A DNA stretch of 38,947 bases from Acidimicrobiia bacterium (GTDB lineage: Bacteria > Actinomycetota > Acidimicrobiia > Spongiisociales > UBA5794), in NCBI GenBank assembly GCA_029287195.1, contig JARFRN010000068.1, forward strand, positions 1 to 38,947. Direction: 5' to 3'. This document shows positions 1 through 9,236 of the stretch, one piece after another. A model generated the notes under the pieces. That model had not been told where the DNA came from, made no database searches, and worked only from the letters and a program-made list of their open reading frames with translations. Position 1 is the stretch's first letter, and each line of letters opens with the position of its first letter. A program made the position numbers and the translations under genes.

Positions 1-51
1 ATGATGATGGTCTACATCGATCTCGTCGAACGAATACGGGAGACACACTGA
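1..51 (+). CDS. Possible 3' end of an upstream CDS (...MMMVYIDLVERIRETH*)
   Basis: Frame 1 is open from the window edge to TGA at 49-51; too short to identify. Confidence 0.3.
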   Translation: MMMVYIDLVERIRETH

Positions 52-72
52 TGTATTCCGGACCCTGAGAAT

Positions 73-107
73 GGGACCGCACCCGTGAACTGCACGGTTG
101 CGGCCCC
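73..107. terminator. Long hairpin (15-bp stem with 2 mismatches, 5-nt loop); terminator-like or a structured leader
   Basis: gggaccgcacccgtg-aactg-cacggttgcggcccc; no clear T-run. Confidence 0.4.
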
Positions 108-127
108 ATGCCGTTACGCTCGATGCC

Positions 128-949
128 ATGAGCAATCGACCCGCACCCAATTGGCATCCCGATCCGTCCGGCAAACACGAGCTGCGCTACTGGGACGGGG
201 CCACATGGACGGATCGCGTAATGAGCCATGGCAAGGAATCCATCGATGCAGCCACCGGCACGCACATCCCGCTGGGCAAGCAATCGGCCGACAGAGTCCA
301 ACAACAGGTCGTCGAGCAGGCGGGAGTGTCGCCCGCCGGAGTCGGTGGAGGCTCGATCTTCTCCGAGCCGATTCTCGTGGTCAACCAGAAATGGAAGACC
401 ATCGAAGTCAACAGCGAGTACGCCGTCTATGACCAGAACGGCAAACAGATTGCGGCGGTACGTCAAGTGGGGCAGAGCACGTTCAAGAAGGCGCTCCGCA
501 TCATGGGCGACATCGACCAGTACCTGACTCACAAGCTCCAGATCGTCGATATGGCGGGCAATGTCCAGCTCACGCTGACTCGACCCCGCAAGTTCATCAA
601 GTCACGGGTCGAAATCGGGGACGGGGCGGGGCGGCCGATCGGCTCGGTCGTTCAGAAGAACATGATCGGCAAGATCAACTTCGGGCTCGAAGCGGGCGGA
701 ACGACGGTCGGTTCCATCAATGCGGAGAATTGGCGGGCGTGGAACTTTCGCATCGAGGATCACACGGGTAGCGAGGTAGCGCGAATCACAAAGACCTGGG
801 AGGGGCTCACCAAGACGATGTTCACCACTGCGGACAACTACGTGCTGCAGATCCATCGGCCACTGGAAGAACCGTTGCGATGCCTTGTGGTCGCGTCGGC
901 ACTTTCGGTCGATACCGCCCTCAAGCAGGACAGCCGCGGGCTCAGCTAA
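128..949 (+). CDS. DUF2510 domain plus LURP-one/phospholipid scramblase-like protein
   Basis: N-terminal NWHPDPSGKHELRYWDGATWTDRV (DUF2510 signature) followed by a tubby/LURP-like beta-rich region; start chosen at ATG 128, track ORF begins at 98. Confidence 0.75.
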   Translation: MSNRPAPNWHPDPSGKHELRYWDGATWTDRVMSHGKESIDAATGTHIPLGKQSADRVQQQVVEQAGVSPAGVGGGSIFSEPILVVNQKWKTIEVNSEYAVYDQNGKQIAAVRQVGQSTFKKALRIMGDIDQYLTHKLQIVDMAGNVQLTLTRPRKFIKSRVEIGDGAGRPIGSVVQKNMIGKINFGLEAGGTTVGSINAENWRAWNFRIEDHTGSEVARITKTWEGLTKTMFTTADNYVLQIHRPLEEPLRCLVVASALSVDTALKQDSRGLS

Positions 950-980
950 TTGCGCTCGTTGCCGATCAAGCACGAGACGG

Positions 981-3956
981 TCAGCCGTCGAGTCGAATCG
1001 CGGTACCGTCGGCGAATTCGACCTCGATAACCGACTCGCCCGGGACGACTTCGGGTCCGATACGGAACGCACCCACGGGGGTTGAGTCCTCGAGGTGCCG
1101 CAGCAACCCGTGCAGGTCGTGTGTAGCCATCTCGCTGGTTCTGTTGAGGGTTCCGGCCGAGTTGAGATCGGAATCGCCCCTCAACCGGTAGTCGCCGTTC
1201 TCGCGATCCACAAAGGCCCATCGCACGTTGGCCTTCTCCGCCCCATCTTCGAGATAGTCGAACGGATCCGGGCTGGGAACCTCGCGGTAGTTGCTGTCGA
1301 AGGTATCAGACTCGCCCCAATCTCCCCGGTAATCCTCGACACCGCCGAGATAGCTCCCGAGGAACAGATTGTTGATGTACGCCCGGCGAAAGAAGTCCAT
1401 GTGCCAGGTGTCGTACTCGACCCTGATGAAGTTCTCGGGGCCACCGGCCCCCCATGATCCGACGTCACCAAACCAGCCCGTCTCTGTGCCCCACTCACCG
1501 TCCGTAGTGTTGTTGATCAGCCAAGTCTGGTCCGAGTCCCATGTCAGAAGGTGGGCCTTCTTCCACTCAGGACCGGCCCGTAGGCCGGTGACCAGGTTGT
1601 TGGCGATCAGGTTGGGGCCCGGATTGGCCTCGACGCCGACCCCCCAGCCCCAGGGATCGATGATGCGGTTCCCGTCGACCCGGACCGCGTAGTTCTCCAC
1701 AGATAGGGTGATACCAGGTCCGCCCCCGATGACAGTGTTGTGCATGATCGAACTGCCGGTCATTCGGGAGAAGGTAATGCCGCCGACACTGCGCAATCGG
1801 TCGTAGCCTGCCCAGCCGGCGTTGATGATCGTGTTGTAGGTGACCGCCACGGGTGTCCGGCCCGGCGCCCAGTCGTTCAGAGTCTCCGGAGTAATCCGGG
1901 AACTGCTGCCTTCTGCGGCAATCCCGATCGACCCCGGGTCGACGATCCAGTTGTTGGTGACGACGATCGGAGCCAACCCTTGATCGCCTTCTACCGCTAT
2001 CTCGATGCCGACCGCCTCGCTGCCGGTCACGATGTTGCCCTCGACCACAACACCCTGGACGAAGGAACTGTCGCCGGGGTCGTCGTAACGCCGGCCGACC
2101 TGGATGAGTGCCTCATCCTCAGCCTGGGCACCGTGCCGGACATCAAACCCCTTGAATTCAACAAAATCGCCGAGGATCGAAACCGCCGGTCCGCTCCTTG
2201 CCGACATGTCGACCTCAGATTCGTTCGGGTCGGCATCATCCGGCATCCGCAAATACACAGTTGGGTGATAAGACGACGGGACCGGACCCAACACCATGAA
2301 CTCGGACACATACCGCTCAGCCTCCCCCTGAGGACGCCGCAGGCTCGCGGGCTTCTCCGCCGAGCTCACCGCCTCTCCGATCACCTCGGGGAAACCGACA
2401 CGGAACAGCGGCGGAGCGGCCTCCAGCGAAGGCTCCCTGGTGGTGTCCCATTGGAACACCAGGTGGTGCCAACCTTCGCGCATGACCACGTTGAGCCAGG
2501 TCTCCCCGAACGCTCCCAATCCCAGCTCGGGATGGGGAAGCTCGGCTTCCTCGTTGCCATGGTCCGCTCGAATGTTCCCGTCGAGCAACTCCCCGTCCAG
2601 CCACACCCGATACTCGTAGGATTGCTCACCCAGCGGCGACCCGGCTACCCGCCCGGCACGAAACGGGCCGGACACCTGAAGGTCGAAGTCATTGGTCCCG
2701 TACCACTCATAGTCCTCGGCCAATGCGGGGCGCCTCACGTAGACCCACGTAGACCCCCAGTAGACGCCGCCCTCGAAATCTTCGCCGAGTTCGGTGCCGA
2801 GATCGAGAAAACCCCCACCGTCGGTTTGCGCGACCTGCCAGATGTATCGGCTCGACCCGAAATCGAAGACGGTTCCCTCCCTAGCTCTGACATCACCGTC
2901 GAATCGGGGATCGACATACGACTCGCCACCCGTGGTCACGACGTACTCACCTGCGCTGAGATCCCACGGCGCACTCCGCTCCACGAGCGCCCTACCATCG
3001 ACCGACACCGTACCCGGCATGCTGGTGAAGGCATCTGCCGCGTAAACACCGCGCAGTCCCTCGACTGGAGTCCAGGCATTGTCCGGGAACAGATCATTTC
3101 CCGTAATCACGGGCATAGCCCCGGAAGCTCCCCGGATACCCTCGATACGAATGGGGGCTTCCGCGGTCCCGTCGGCCGTGATCTCGATGCTTTCGCGGTA
3201 CGTACCTGGGTAGACATGAATGGTGTCTCCCGGACCGGCTCGCCCCACAGCTTCGCCAATTGTCAACAGCGGACTGGCCCGGGAACCGCTGTTCTCGTCG
3301 GCGGCGTCCGGGTCTTGATTGTCCACCACGAGTGTTGGATTGCGAGTGATACGGACCGGGGCCGGCTCGGTGGCTCGCGGAATGGCCTCTGCACTCTCGC
3401 CGTCTTCAGGAGCCGTATAGAAGTAGTAGTTGGTGACTTCCCCGGCGGGCTTGCCAAACAACGTCATTGCGATTTCGTCGGCGGTATCGCCCGGTGCTCC
3501 GTGGATCAACTCGAGCGGGTAGTTGACTACCCACCACCCAGCCGGCTCGACGGTAACCCCGGTTTCGGGATCGTACGCAATCGACACGTGAACATCGGAG
3601 AGGAGCCGACGCTCGCCCGCATCGGTTACGACCTGCGCCGCAAGAACGCCGACACCGGGAAGCAGCGCCGAGGAGGGCAAGGCCAACGGGCGGCCATCGG
3701 CTTTCAGCGCCTCTGCCGCAGCCCGCGGAGGAGGCGGCTCGACAGGCGAAGGGACCGCACTGAGCTGAGGGACGGTGGTCGGAGTCACTTCGGCAGCTAC
3801 TGCTTCTCCCGCGGCTATCAGATCTGCGGGAAATTCGTACGGCTGGGTGGTGGCCGTCATCGCATCGCCCTGAGCGCATGCACTCGACACCAGCAGCAGC
3901 ACAAGCGCAGGCAAACCCGTTGTGCGGACCGAGGTCAACAGATCCTTCCTCTTCAC
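981..3956 (-). CDS. Secreted lipoprotein with right-handed parallel beta-helix repeats
   Basis: Signal peptide with lipobox-like LLLVSSACAQG; DNQDPDAADENSGSRASPLLTIGEAVGRAGPGDTIHVYPGTYRESI typical of beta-helix/DUF1565 proteins; GTG start. Confidence 0.85.
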   Translation of the reverse strand: MKRKDLLTSVRTTGLPALVLLLVSSACAQGDAMTATTQPYEFPADLIAAGEAVAAEVTPTTVPQLSAVPSPVEPPPPRAAAEALKADGRPLALPSSALLPGVGVLAAQVVTDAGERRLLSDVHVSIAYDPETGVTVEPAGWWVVNYPLELIHGAPGDTADEIAMTLFGKPAGEVTNYYFYTAPEDGESAEAIPRATEPAPVRITRNPTLVVDNQDPDAADENSGSRASPLLTIGEAVGRAGPGDTIHVYPGTYRESIEITADGTAEAPIRIEGIRGASGAMPVITGNDLFPDNAWTPVEGLRGVYAADAFTSMPGTVSVDGRALVERSAPWDLSAGEYVVTTGGESYVDPRFDGDVRAREGTVFDFGSSRYIWQVAQTDGGGFLDLGTELGEDFEGGVYWGSTWVYVRRPALAEDYEWYGTNDFDLQVSGPFRAGRVAGSPLGEQSYEYRVWLDGELLDGNIRADHGNEEAELPHPELGLGAFGETWLNVVMREGWHHLVFQWDTTREPSLEAAPPLFRVGFPEVIGEAVSSAEKPASLRRPQGEAERYVSEFMVLGPVPSSYHPTVYLRMPDDADPNESEVDMSARSGPAVSILGDFVEFKGFDVRHGAQAEDEALIQVGRRYDDPGDSSFVQGVVVEGNIVTGSEAVGIEIAVEGDQGLAPIVVTNNWIVDPGSIGIAAEGSSSRITPETLNDWAPGRTPVAVTYNTIINAGWAGYDRLRSVGGITFSRMTGSSIMHNTVIGGGPGITLSVENYAVRVDGNRIIDPWGWGVGVEANPGPNLIANNLVTGLRAGPEWKKAHLLTWDSDQTWLINNTTDGEWGTETGWFGDVGSWGAGGPENFIRVEYDTWHMDFFRRAYINNLFLGSYLGGVEDYRGDWGESDTFDSNYREVPSPDPFDYLEDGAEKANVRWAFVDRENGDYRLRGDSDLNSAGTLNRTSEMATHDLHGLLRHLEDSTPVGAFRIGPEVVPGESVIEVEFADGTAIRLDG

Positions 3957-4154
3957 AGGAGGAGATCGGCTTCCCGGCCCCCCTCCTTGAGGCTCCTGTT
4001 ACTTTCCCATCGGAGACGAGGCGGCCGCATATACCTGCGGGCACATTGGCAGGCTCTACCGAAGCTGCAGAGCCCTTTGCAGGGCCGGTGGGGGTGTTCC
4101 GTGTCGCAGCGCCCCAGGCGCCAAACCGCCCCGGCGGGGGACGAATAGACTTAC
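3957..4154 (-). promoter_or_regulatory. Long, GC-rich, potentially structured 5' leader of the beta-helix lipoprotein gene (unclassified)
   Basis: Hairpins ggctct(4052-4057)/agagcc(4069-4074) and ccgca(4025-4029)/tgcgg(4036-4040) in a ~200-nt gap between co-directional genes. Confidence 0.25.
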
Positions 4155-5531
4155 TCAGACGGGCTCGAATCTGGCTGTGAAATGGCGAAGCCAGGGGGCC
4201 TGTTCGACGATCCGGTAGCCGCCGATGTCGCCCGCTCCCATCGCAACGTCGATCACGACCTCAGCGACAAAATCGATGTGGCTCTGCGTGTAGGTGCGGC
4301 GGGGGATGGCGAGCCTGACCAACTCCATTGGCGCCGGGATCTCGGTGCCGTCAGGCTGCGGCTTGCCAAACATGACCGAACCGATCTCGACTCCACGTAC
4401 ACCGCCGTTGCGATACAGCTCCAGGGCCAGGGCTTGGGCTGGGTACTGCTCCGGCGGGATATGGGGCAGCAGTGCCTTGGCGTCGAGATAGACCGCGTGA
4501 CCGCCGGCCGGCCGCACGATGGGCACTCCGGCGTTGTACACCTTTTCGGCGAGATACTCCGTCGAGCGGATGCGATACCGTAGATAGTTCTCGTCGAGAA
4601 CCTCGGTGAGACCTATCGCGATCGCTTCGAGGTCGTAGCCGGCCAGGCCTCCGTAGGTAGGAAAACCCTCGGTGAGGATGAGAAGGTTGCGGCACTTTGC
4701 GGCCAACTCAGCATCGTTCAACGCAACAAAGCCACCTATGTAGGCCAAGCCGTCCTTCTTGGCAGACATCGTGCACCCATCGGCCAGACTGAACATCTCC
4801 TGGGCGATCTCGCGTGGCGTCTTGTCTGCGTATCCATCCTCCCGCAGCTTGATGAACCAGGCGTTCTCAGCGAAGCGGCACGCATCGAGGATCAGCGGCA
4901 GCCCGAACTCGTCGCAAACCGCTCGTGCTTCCCGCAAATTCTGCATCGAGACTGGTTGGCCGCCTCCTGAGTTGTTGGTGACCGTCACCATCACCAGTGG
5001 AATGCGACCCACGCCGACCTCCTCGACGGTGGCTCGCAAGGCGGCGATATCGACGTTGCCCTTGAAGGGCAGCAGCGCCGCCGGATCGGTCCCGGCCGCA
5101 ATGACGAGGTCCCGCGCCTCGGCCCCCTGGTACTCGACGTTGGCACGGGTAGTGTCGAAATGCGTGTTGGAGGGAACGACGTCACCATCACTCACGGCAT
5201 TCGCAAAGAGAATCCGCTCGGCCGCCCGACCTTGGTGGGTCGGGATCACCTCGGCGTAGCCGGTGAGGTCCCGCACCGTATTCTCGAAGCGGAAGAAAGA
5301 TCGCGCCCCGGCGTAGGACTCATCGCCGATCATCATGCCGGCCCACTGCTTGGCCGACATGGCACCCGTCCCGCTATCTGTCAGAAGGTCGATTATCACC
5401 TCGTCGGCGTGAAGCCCGAACAGGTTGTACCCGGCGCGCTGCAACGCCGCCTCGCGCTCTTCCATGGTCGGAAGGTCGATTGCCTGAACGCTCTTGATCC
5501 GGAACGGCTCGATGATGCTGCGATGCGGCAT
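4155..5531 (-). CDS. tnaA: Tryptophanase / tyrosine phenol-lyase family PLP beta-eliminating lyase
   Basis: PLP-Lys motif MSAKKDGLAYIGG, GYNLFGLHADEVIIDLLTDSGTGAMS, IPTHQGRAAERI, ending in the family-typical RHFTARFEPV. Confidence 0.85.
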   Translation of the reverse strand: MPHRSIIEPFRIKSVQAIDLPTMEEREAALQRAGYNLFGLHADEVIIDLLTDSGTGAMSAKQWAGMMIGDESYAGARSFFRFENTVRDLTGYAEVIPTHQGRAAERILFANAVSDGDVVPSNTHFDTTRANVEYQGAEARDLVIAAGTDPAALLPFKGNVDIAALRATVEEVGVGRIPLVMVTVTNNSGGGQPVSMQNLREARAVCDEFGLPLILDACRFAENAWFIKLREDGYADKTPREIAQEMFSLADGCTMSAKKDGLAYIGGFVALNDAELAAKCRNLLILTEGFPTYGGLAGYDLEAIAIGLTEVLDENYLRYRIRSTEYLAEKVYNAGVPIVRPAGGHAVYLDAKALLPHIPPEQYPAQALALELYRNGGVRGVEIGSVMFGKPQPDGTEIPAPMELVRLAIPRRTYTQSHIDFVAEVVIDVAMGAGDIGGYRIVEQAPWLRHFTARFEPV

Positions 5532-5685
5532 GACACTCCCTGGGTTGACAATCGAATCTTCTCACAATCGGCAGCGACACCCGGGCCGGCAACTCCGGAG
5601 GTGTCGAGGGCTGCGCCTGCCCGATGTGGAAGGCCGAGACCGAGGAAGTGAATCTCGAACCCAGCCGCAGATGCCAGACCGAAGC

Positions 5686-7326
5686 TCAGGCGCTTTCCGC
5701 CCCGGCAGCGTCCTGCAAACCGAGGTCGTCGATCGCCATCTCCCGCATCCGGAATTTCTGCACCTTGCCGGTAACCGTCATCGGAAACTCGTCGACGAAC
5801 CTCATGTAGCGCGGCACCTTGAAATGAGCGATCCTGCCTTTGCAGTACTCGGTAAGTTCTCCAACGGTGAGTTCGGACCCCTCCCGCAGCATCACCCAGG
5901 CCATGATCTCTTCACCGAACTTGACGTCGGGCACACCGATGACCTGGGCGTCGGCCACGTCGGGATGGGTGTAGAGGAACTCCTCGATCTCTCGTGGGTA
6001 CACGTTTTCGCCACCGCGGATGATCATGTCCTTGATCCGGCCCACAATATTGACGTAACCCGCACCATCCATCGTTGCCAGGTCTCCGGTGTGCATCCAG
6101 CCGTCGGCATCGACGGCCTCGGCGGTTCGCTCCGCGTCGTTCCAGTAGCCGAGCATCACCGAATATCCTCGAGTGCAGAGCTCGCCGGATTCGCCCCGTT
6201 CCAGGGTGCGGCCGCTCTCCGGATCAACGATCTTGACCTCGACGTGGGGATGGATCCGACCAACAGTGGACACTCGCCGCTCTATGTCATCGTCGGGAGC
6301 CGTCTGAGTCGACACGGGCGATGTTTCGGTCATGCCGTACGCGATCGTCACTTCCGTCATGTTGAAGTCGGAGATCACCCGTTTCATCACCTCGACCGGG
6401 CACGGCGACCCGGCCATGATGCCGGTTCGCAGCGAGGACAAGTCGTACAAACCAACATCGGGGTGTTCCAGCGCAGCAATGAACATGGTGGGTACGCCGT
6501 AGAGGCTGGTGCAGCGCTCGGCACCGACCGTCTCGAGCACCGCGTCTGGGAGAAACCTCGCTCCGGGCACCACGATCGTTGCGCCGTGTGTCGTGCAGGC
6601 GAGATTGCCCAGCACCATGCCGAAGCAGTGGTAGAACGGAACCGGGATACACACCCGATCGGCTGCGGTGTAGCGACACATCTCTCCCACAAAGAAGCCG
6701 TTGTTGAGAATGTTGACGTGACTGAGTGTCGCCCCCTTGGGAAAACCCGTCGTGCCCGACGTGTACTGGATGTTGATGGGGTCGTCGGGATCGAGTCCGG
6801 CCGACACGTCCTCGAGTCGATCCGGCGTTACCTGTCGGCCGGCGGCAAGCAACTCGTCCCAGTCGATGGACTCGAAAAAGATCGTGCGCTCGAGGGACGG
6901 CACCCTGGGCGCAACTTCCGCGATCATCTTGCGGTAGTTGCTCGTCAAGAACTCCGGCGCTGAGAACAAGAAGCGGCATCCGGACTGGTTTAGGGCATAC
7001 TCGAGTTCACTGGTGCGGTAGGCCGGATTGATGTTCACCAGGATTGCCCCGACGCGGGCGGTGGCGTATTGGATCAACACCCACTCAGCGTTGTTGGGAC
7101 TCCAGATACCTACCCGATCACCCGGCTCCACACCAAGCCCCAGCAGGCCCCGAGCCACCCTGGCGACTTCGGCGGAGAACTCGGAGTAGGTCAATCGGAC
7201 GTCCTGGAAAGGAACCACGAGCGCGTCTTCGTTCGGATACGTGGCTGTGATTCTGGCGAGGTTCTCTCCAATGGTTTCGTGAAGCAATGGGACGTCGGTG
7301 GGTCCGGCGTCGTGAGCGAGAGCCAT
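5686..7326 (-). CDS. AMP-binding fatty-acyl-CoA synthetase/ligase
   Basis: [66 protein letters not shown] motifs; start chosen at MALAHDAG. Confidence 0.9.
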   Translation of the reverse strand: MALAHDAGPTDVPLLHETIGENLARITATYPNEDALVVPFQDVRLTYSEFSAEVARVARGLLGLGVEPGDRVGIWSPNNAEWVLIQYATARVGAILVNINPAYRTSELEYALNQSGCRFLFSAPEFLTSNYRKMIAEVAPRVPSLERTIFFESIDWDELLAAGRQVTPDRLEDVSAGLDPDDPINIQYTSGTTGFPKGATLSHVNILNNGFFVGEMCRYTAADRVCIPVPFYHCFGMVLGNLACTTHGATIVVPGARFLPDAVLETVGAERCTSLYGVPTMFIAALEHPDVGLYDLSSLRTGIMAGSPCPVEVMKRVISDFNMTEVTIAYGMTETSPVSTQTAPDDDIERRVSTVGRIHPHVEVKIVDPESGRTLERGESGELCTRGYSVMLGYWNDAERTAEAVDADGWMHTGDLATMDGAGYVNIVGRIKDMIIRGGENVYPREIEEFLYTHPDVADAQVIGVPDVKFGEEIMAWVMLREGSELTVGELTEYCKGRIAHFKVPRYMRFVDEFPMTVTGKVQKFRMREMAIDDLGLQDAAGAESA

Positions 7327-7472
7327 GAACACTCCTTCAGGGACGCAACATCTCGACGCTACATCTTCTGAGGCCCTTCGCAACAGCGGCCAACCGGCCC
7401 GATCTTGGTGACGTCTGGCTTACCTGAGACCCCTATAGGGGCCTGAAATACGCCAGGCAGAGCAGAGCCACC

Positions 7473-8195
7473 TCAGCCGTGTTGGAGTTCAATATCGTGG
7501 CTGCCGCAGGTGCGACAACGGAGGCGGGGACCGCCGGCGGGTGCCCTGGGAACGGCTGTGGAGGTAGGGACGGATGCCATCTGGGGTTGGATTTCGACCG
7601 TACCGCGCTCCATTTGCGCTGTTGGAGCCATGGCCCGACCGCTCTCCCCCATGTCGGCACCGCAGCTCGCGCACACATCAACCGAGTGGTGCTGGGTTAC
7701 GCCGCAACGAGGACAGTCGGTCCATTCGCCGTCCGAGTTCTCCTCCATGGGGCCGAACGGATTCGTTGGAATGTCGGATTGTCCGAATTCCGAAGGCGGA
7801 CCGTGCAGGAACGCCGGTTCGAGCGGTTCGCTTGGGACCAGACTCCTGGCGTAGGTCGTGTGTGGGCGAACATCGCCGATGGCGTCGATGTCGAATAGCC
7901 CAAAGCCGCGACTCTCCCCGAGCGACTTCGCTCCATCGGTGAACCCGGTGACTGAGAAGAGCAAGCGGCGCACCGGCTCCCCGTCGGTGGCTTTGAGCAT
8001 GGCGAGGATCGCCGATGGTGTGATGGCCACCCGGTCGAACTTGATCCGCGTCACCAACCCGGCGCTACGCAGTTCGATGATGCCGTCCGCCGGTTCGGTG
8101 ACCTTCTCGGGCACTGCACCCAGGAAGGTCAGCCAGCGTTGCGCAACGTGATAGGCCTCGGCAAGGCTGACTGTTGGAGTGCGATATCGGTCCAT
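7473..8195 (-). CDS. Hypothetical protein with two zinc ribbons
   Basis: CPRCGVTQHHSVDVCASCG and C-terminal CRTCGSHDIELQ. Confidence 0.6.
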   Translation of the reverse strand: MDRYRTPTVSLAEAYHVAQRWLTFLGAVPEKVTEPADGIIELRSAGLVTRIKFDRVAITPSAILAMLKATDGEPVRRLLFSVTGFTDGAKSLGESRGFGLFDIDAIGDVRPHTTYARSLVPSEPLEPAFLHGPPSEFGQSDIPTNPFGPMEENSDGEWTDCPRCGVTQHHSVDVCASCGADMGESGRAMAPTAQMERGTVEIQPQMASVPTSTAVPRAPAGGPRLRCRTCGSHDIELQHG

Positions 8196-8327
8196 GAATA
8201 CCTCAGGGGCGGCGGTGCAGCTACAGGATATCGGCTGGTATAGGCCACAACCTAAGCACAGCCATACCCGTCGATGACGCGCTGATAGCCGGCGACGTCG
8301 TCAATTCAGCGCTGGACCGGAGAGATT

Positions 8328-9236
8328 TCAGCCCCTTTGCCGAGGGACCGAGTGATCCCAATCCGCCAGCAGCGTCCGCAGCGCCGCAACAAAGGCCAGC
8401 GGCCGGTCGAGAATGAGATGGTGGTGTGCTTCGGGGATCGTCACCACCGGCGCGCTGCAATCCATCAGCTCGTACATGTAGTCGGCGGTGTCTGGGGGTA
8501 CTGTCACCGAGTGCTCGCCGCGGAACATAGCAACGCGGCATTTGACGCTGGCGAGTTGGTCCCGCAGCGACACCAACGTGTGTTTGAAGAGCCCTGGGTC
8601 GAACTTCCAAGTCCAGCCTGCGTTGGTCTCGTGCAGCGAGTTGCGTGCGATGTGGTCGATGATGAAGTCGTGCTCACACGGCTGTGGCGGAATGAGCCGG
8701 AAGTGACCAAGGGCGGTCGCTAGATCTGGGTAGACCCCCGGTTTGCGGAACGCCCGGCCTCGTGCTCCCTCCTCAGACTCCGGGTCGGGCCGGCGCACCG
8801 GGGTGTCGACGATCACAGCTCCCCGCAGACGTTCACCGTGCTCGGATGCGATCTGGATGGTGACCATCCCACCCAGGCTGTGCCCCACAACAACGGGAGG
8901 CCCGGGGAACCTGGAGTGATCCGCAACGGCCATAACCTCATCCGCCCAGGCCTGGTGCGAGTAATCGGTGCGCCGGCCGCTGTCGCCGTGGCCGGACAAG
9001 TCGAGCGCAACAACGTGCCAGTTCTCTGCGAACATCGGGGCAAGGAAGGTCCACCAGTGAGCATGGGCCGCGCCACCGTGCACCAGCACCAAACCGGGTT
9101 GGGTGCGGTCGCCCCACTCGAGATAGTGGATCGGCACACCATCGACTTCGATGACCGCCTCGTCATATGGCGTCGCCAAGGCCCGGTAGAACCACTCCGG
9201 TACCGGGCGGCTATCGGCCATCGGACCCTTGCGCAA
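8328..9236 (-). CDS. Alpha/beta hydrolase
   Basis: LVLVHGGAAHAHWW oxyanion region, VVGHSLGGM nucleophile elbow, C-terminal His in IPEAHHHLILDRP. Confidence 0.85.
   Translation of the reverse strand: MRKGPMADSRPVPEWFYRALATPYDEAVIEVDGVPIHYLEWGDRTQPGLVLVHGGAAHAHWWTFLAPMFAENWHVVALDLSGHGDSGRRTDYSHQAWADEVMAVADHSRFPGPPVVVGHSLGGMVTIQIASEHGERLRGAVIVDTPVRRPDPESEEGARGRAFRKPGVYPDLATALGHFRLIPPQPCEHDFIIDHIARNSLHETNAGWTWKFDPGLFKHTLVSLRDQLASVKCRVAMFRGEHSVTVPPDTADYMYELMDCSAPVVTIPEAHHHLILDRPLAFVAALRTLLADWDHSVPRQRG

Noticed and set aside
1740-4148. 802-aa plus-strand ORF
   Set aside because: Antisense to the well-supported beta-helix lipoprotein; Arg/His/Pro-rich composition typical of shadow ORFs in high-GC DNA.
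4080-4160. c-di-GMP-I riboswitch-like string on plus strand (ccaaaccgccccggcgggggacg)
   Set aside because: Only partial resemblance; missing the rest of the GEMM core and pointing into the 3' end of the antisense tryptophanase gene.
5494-6963. 489-aa plus-strand ORF
   Set aside because: Antisense to the acyl-CoA ligase, whose motifs are clear; no recognisable domain.
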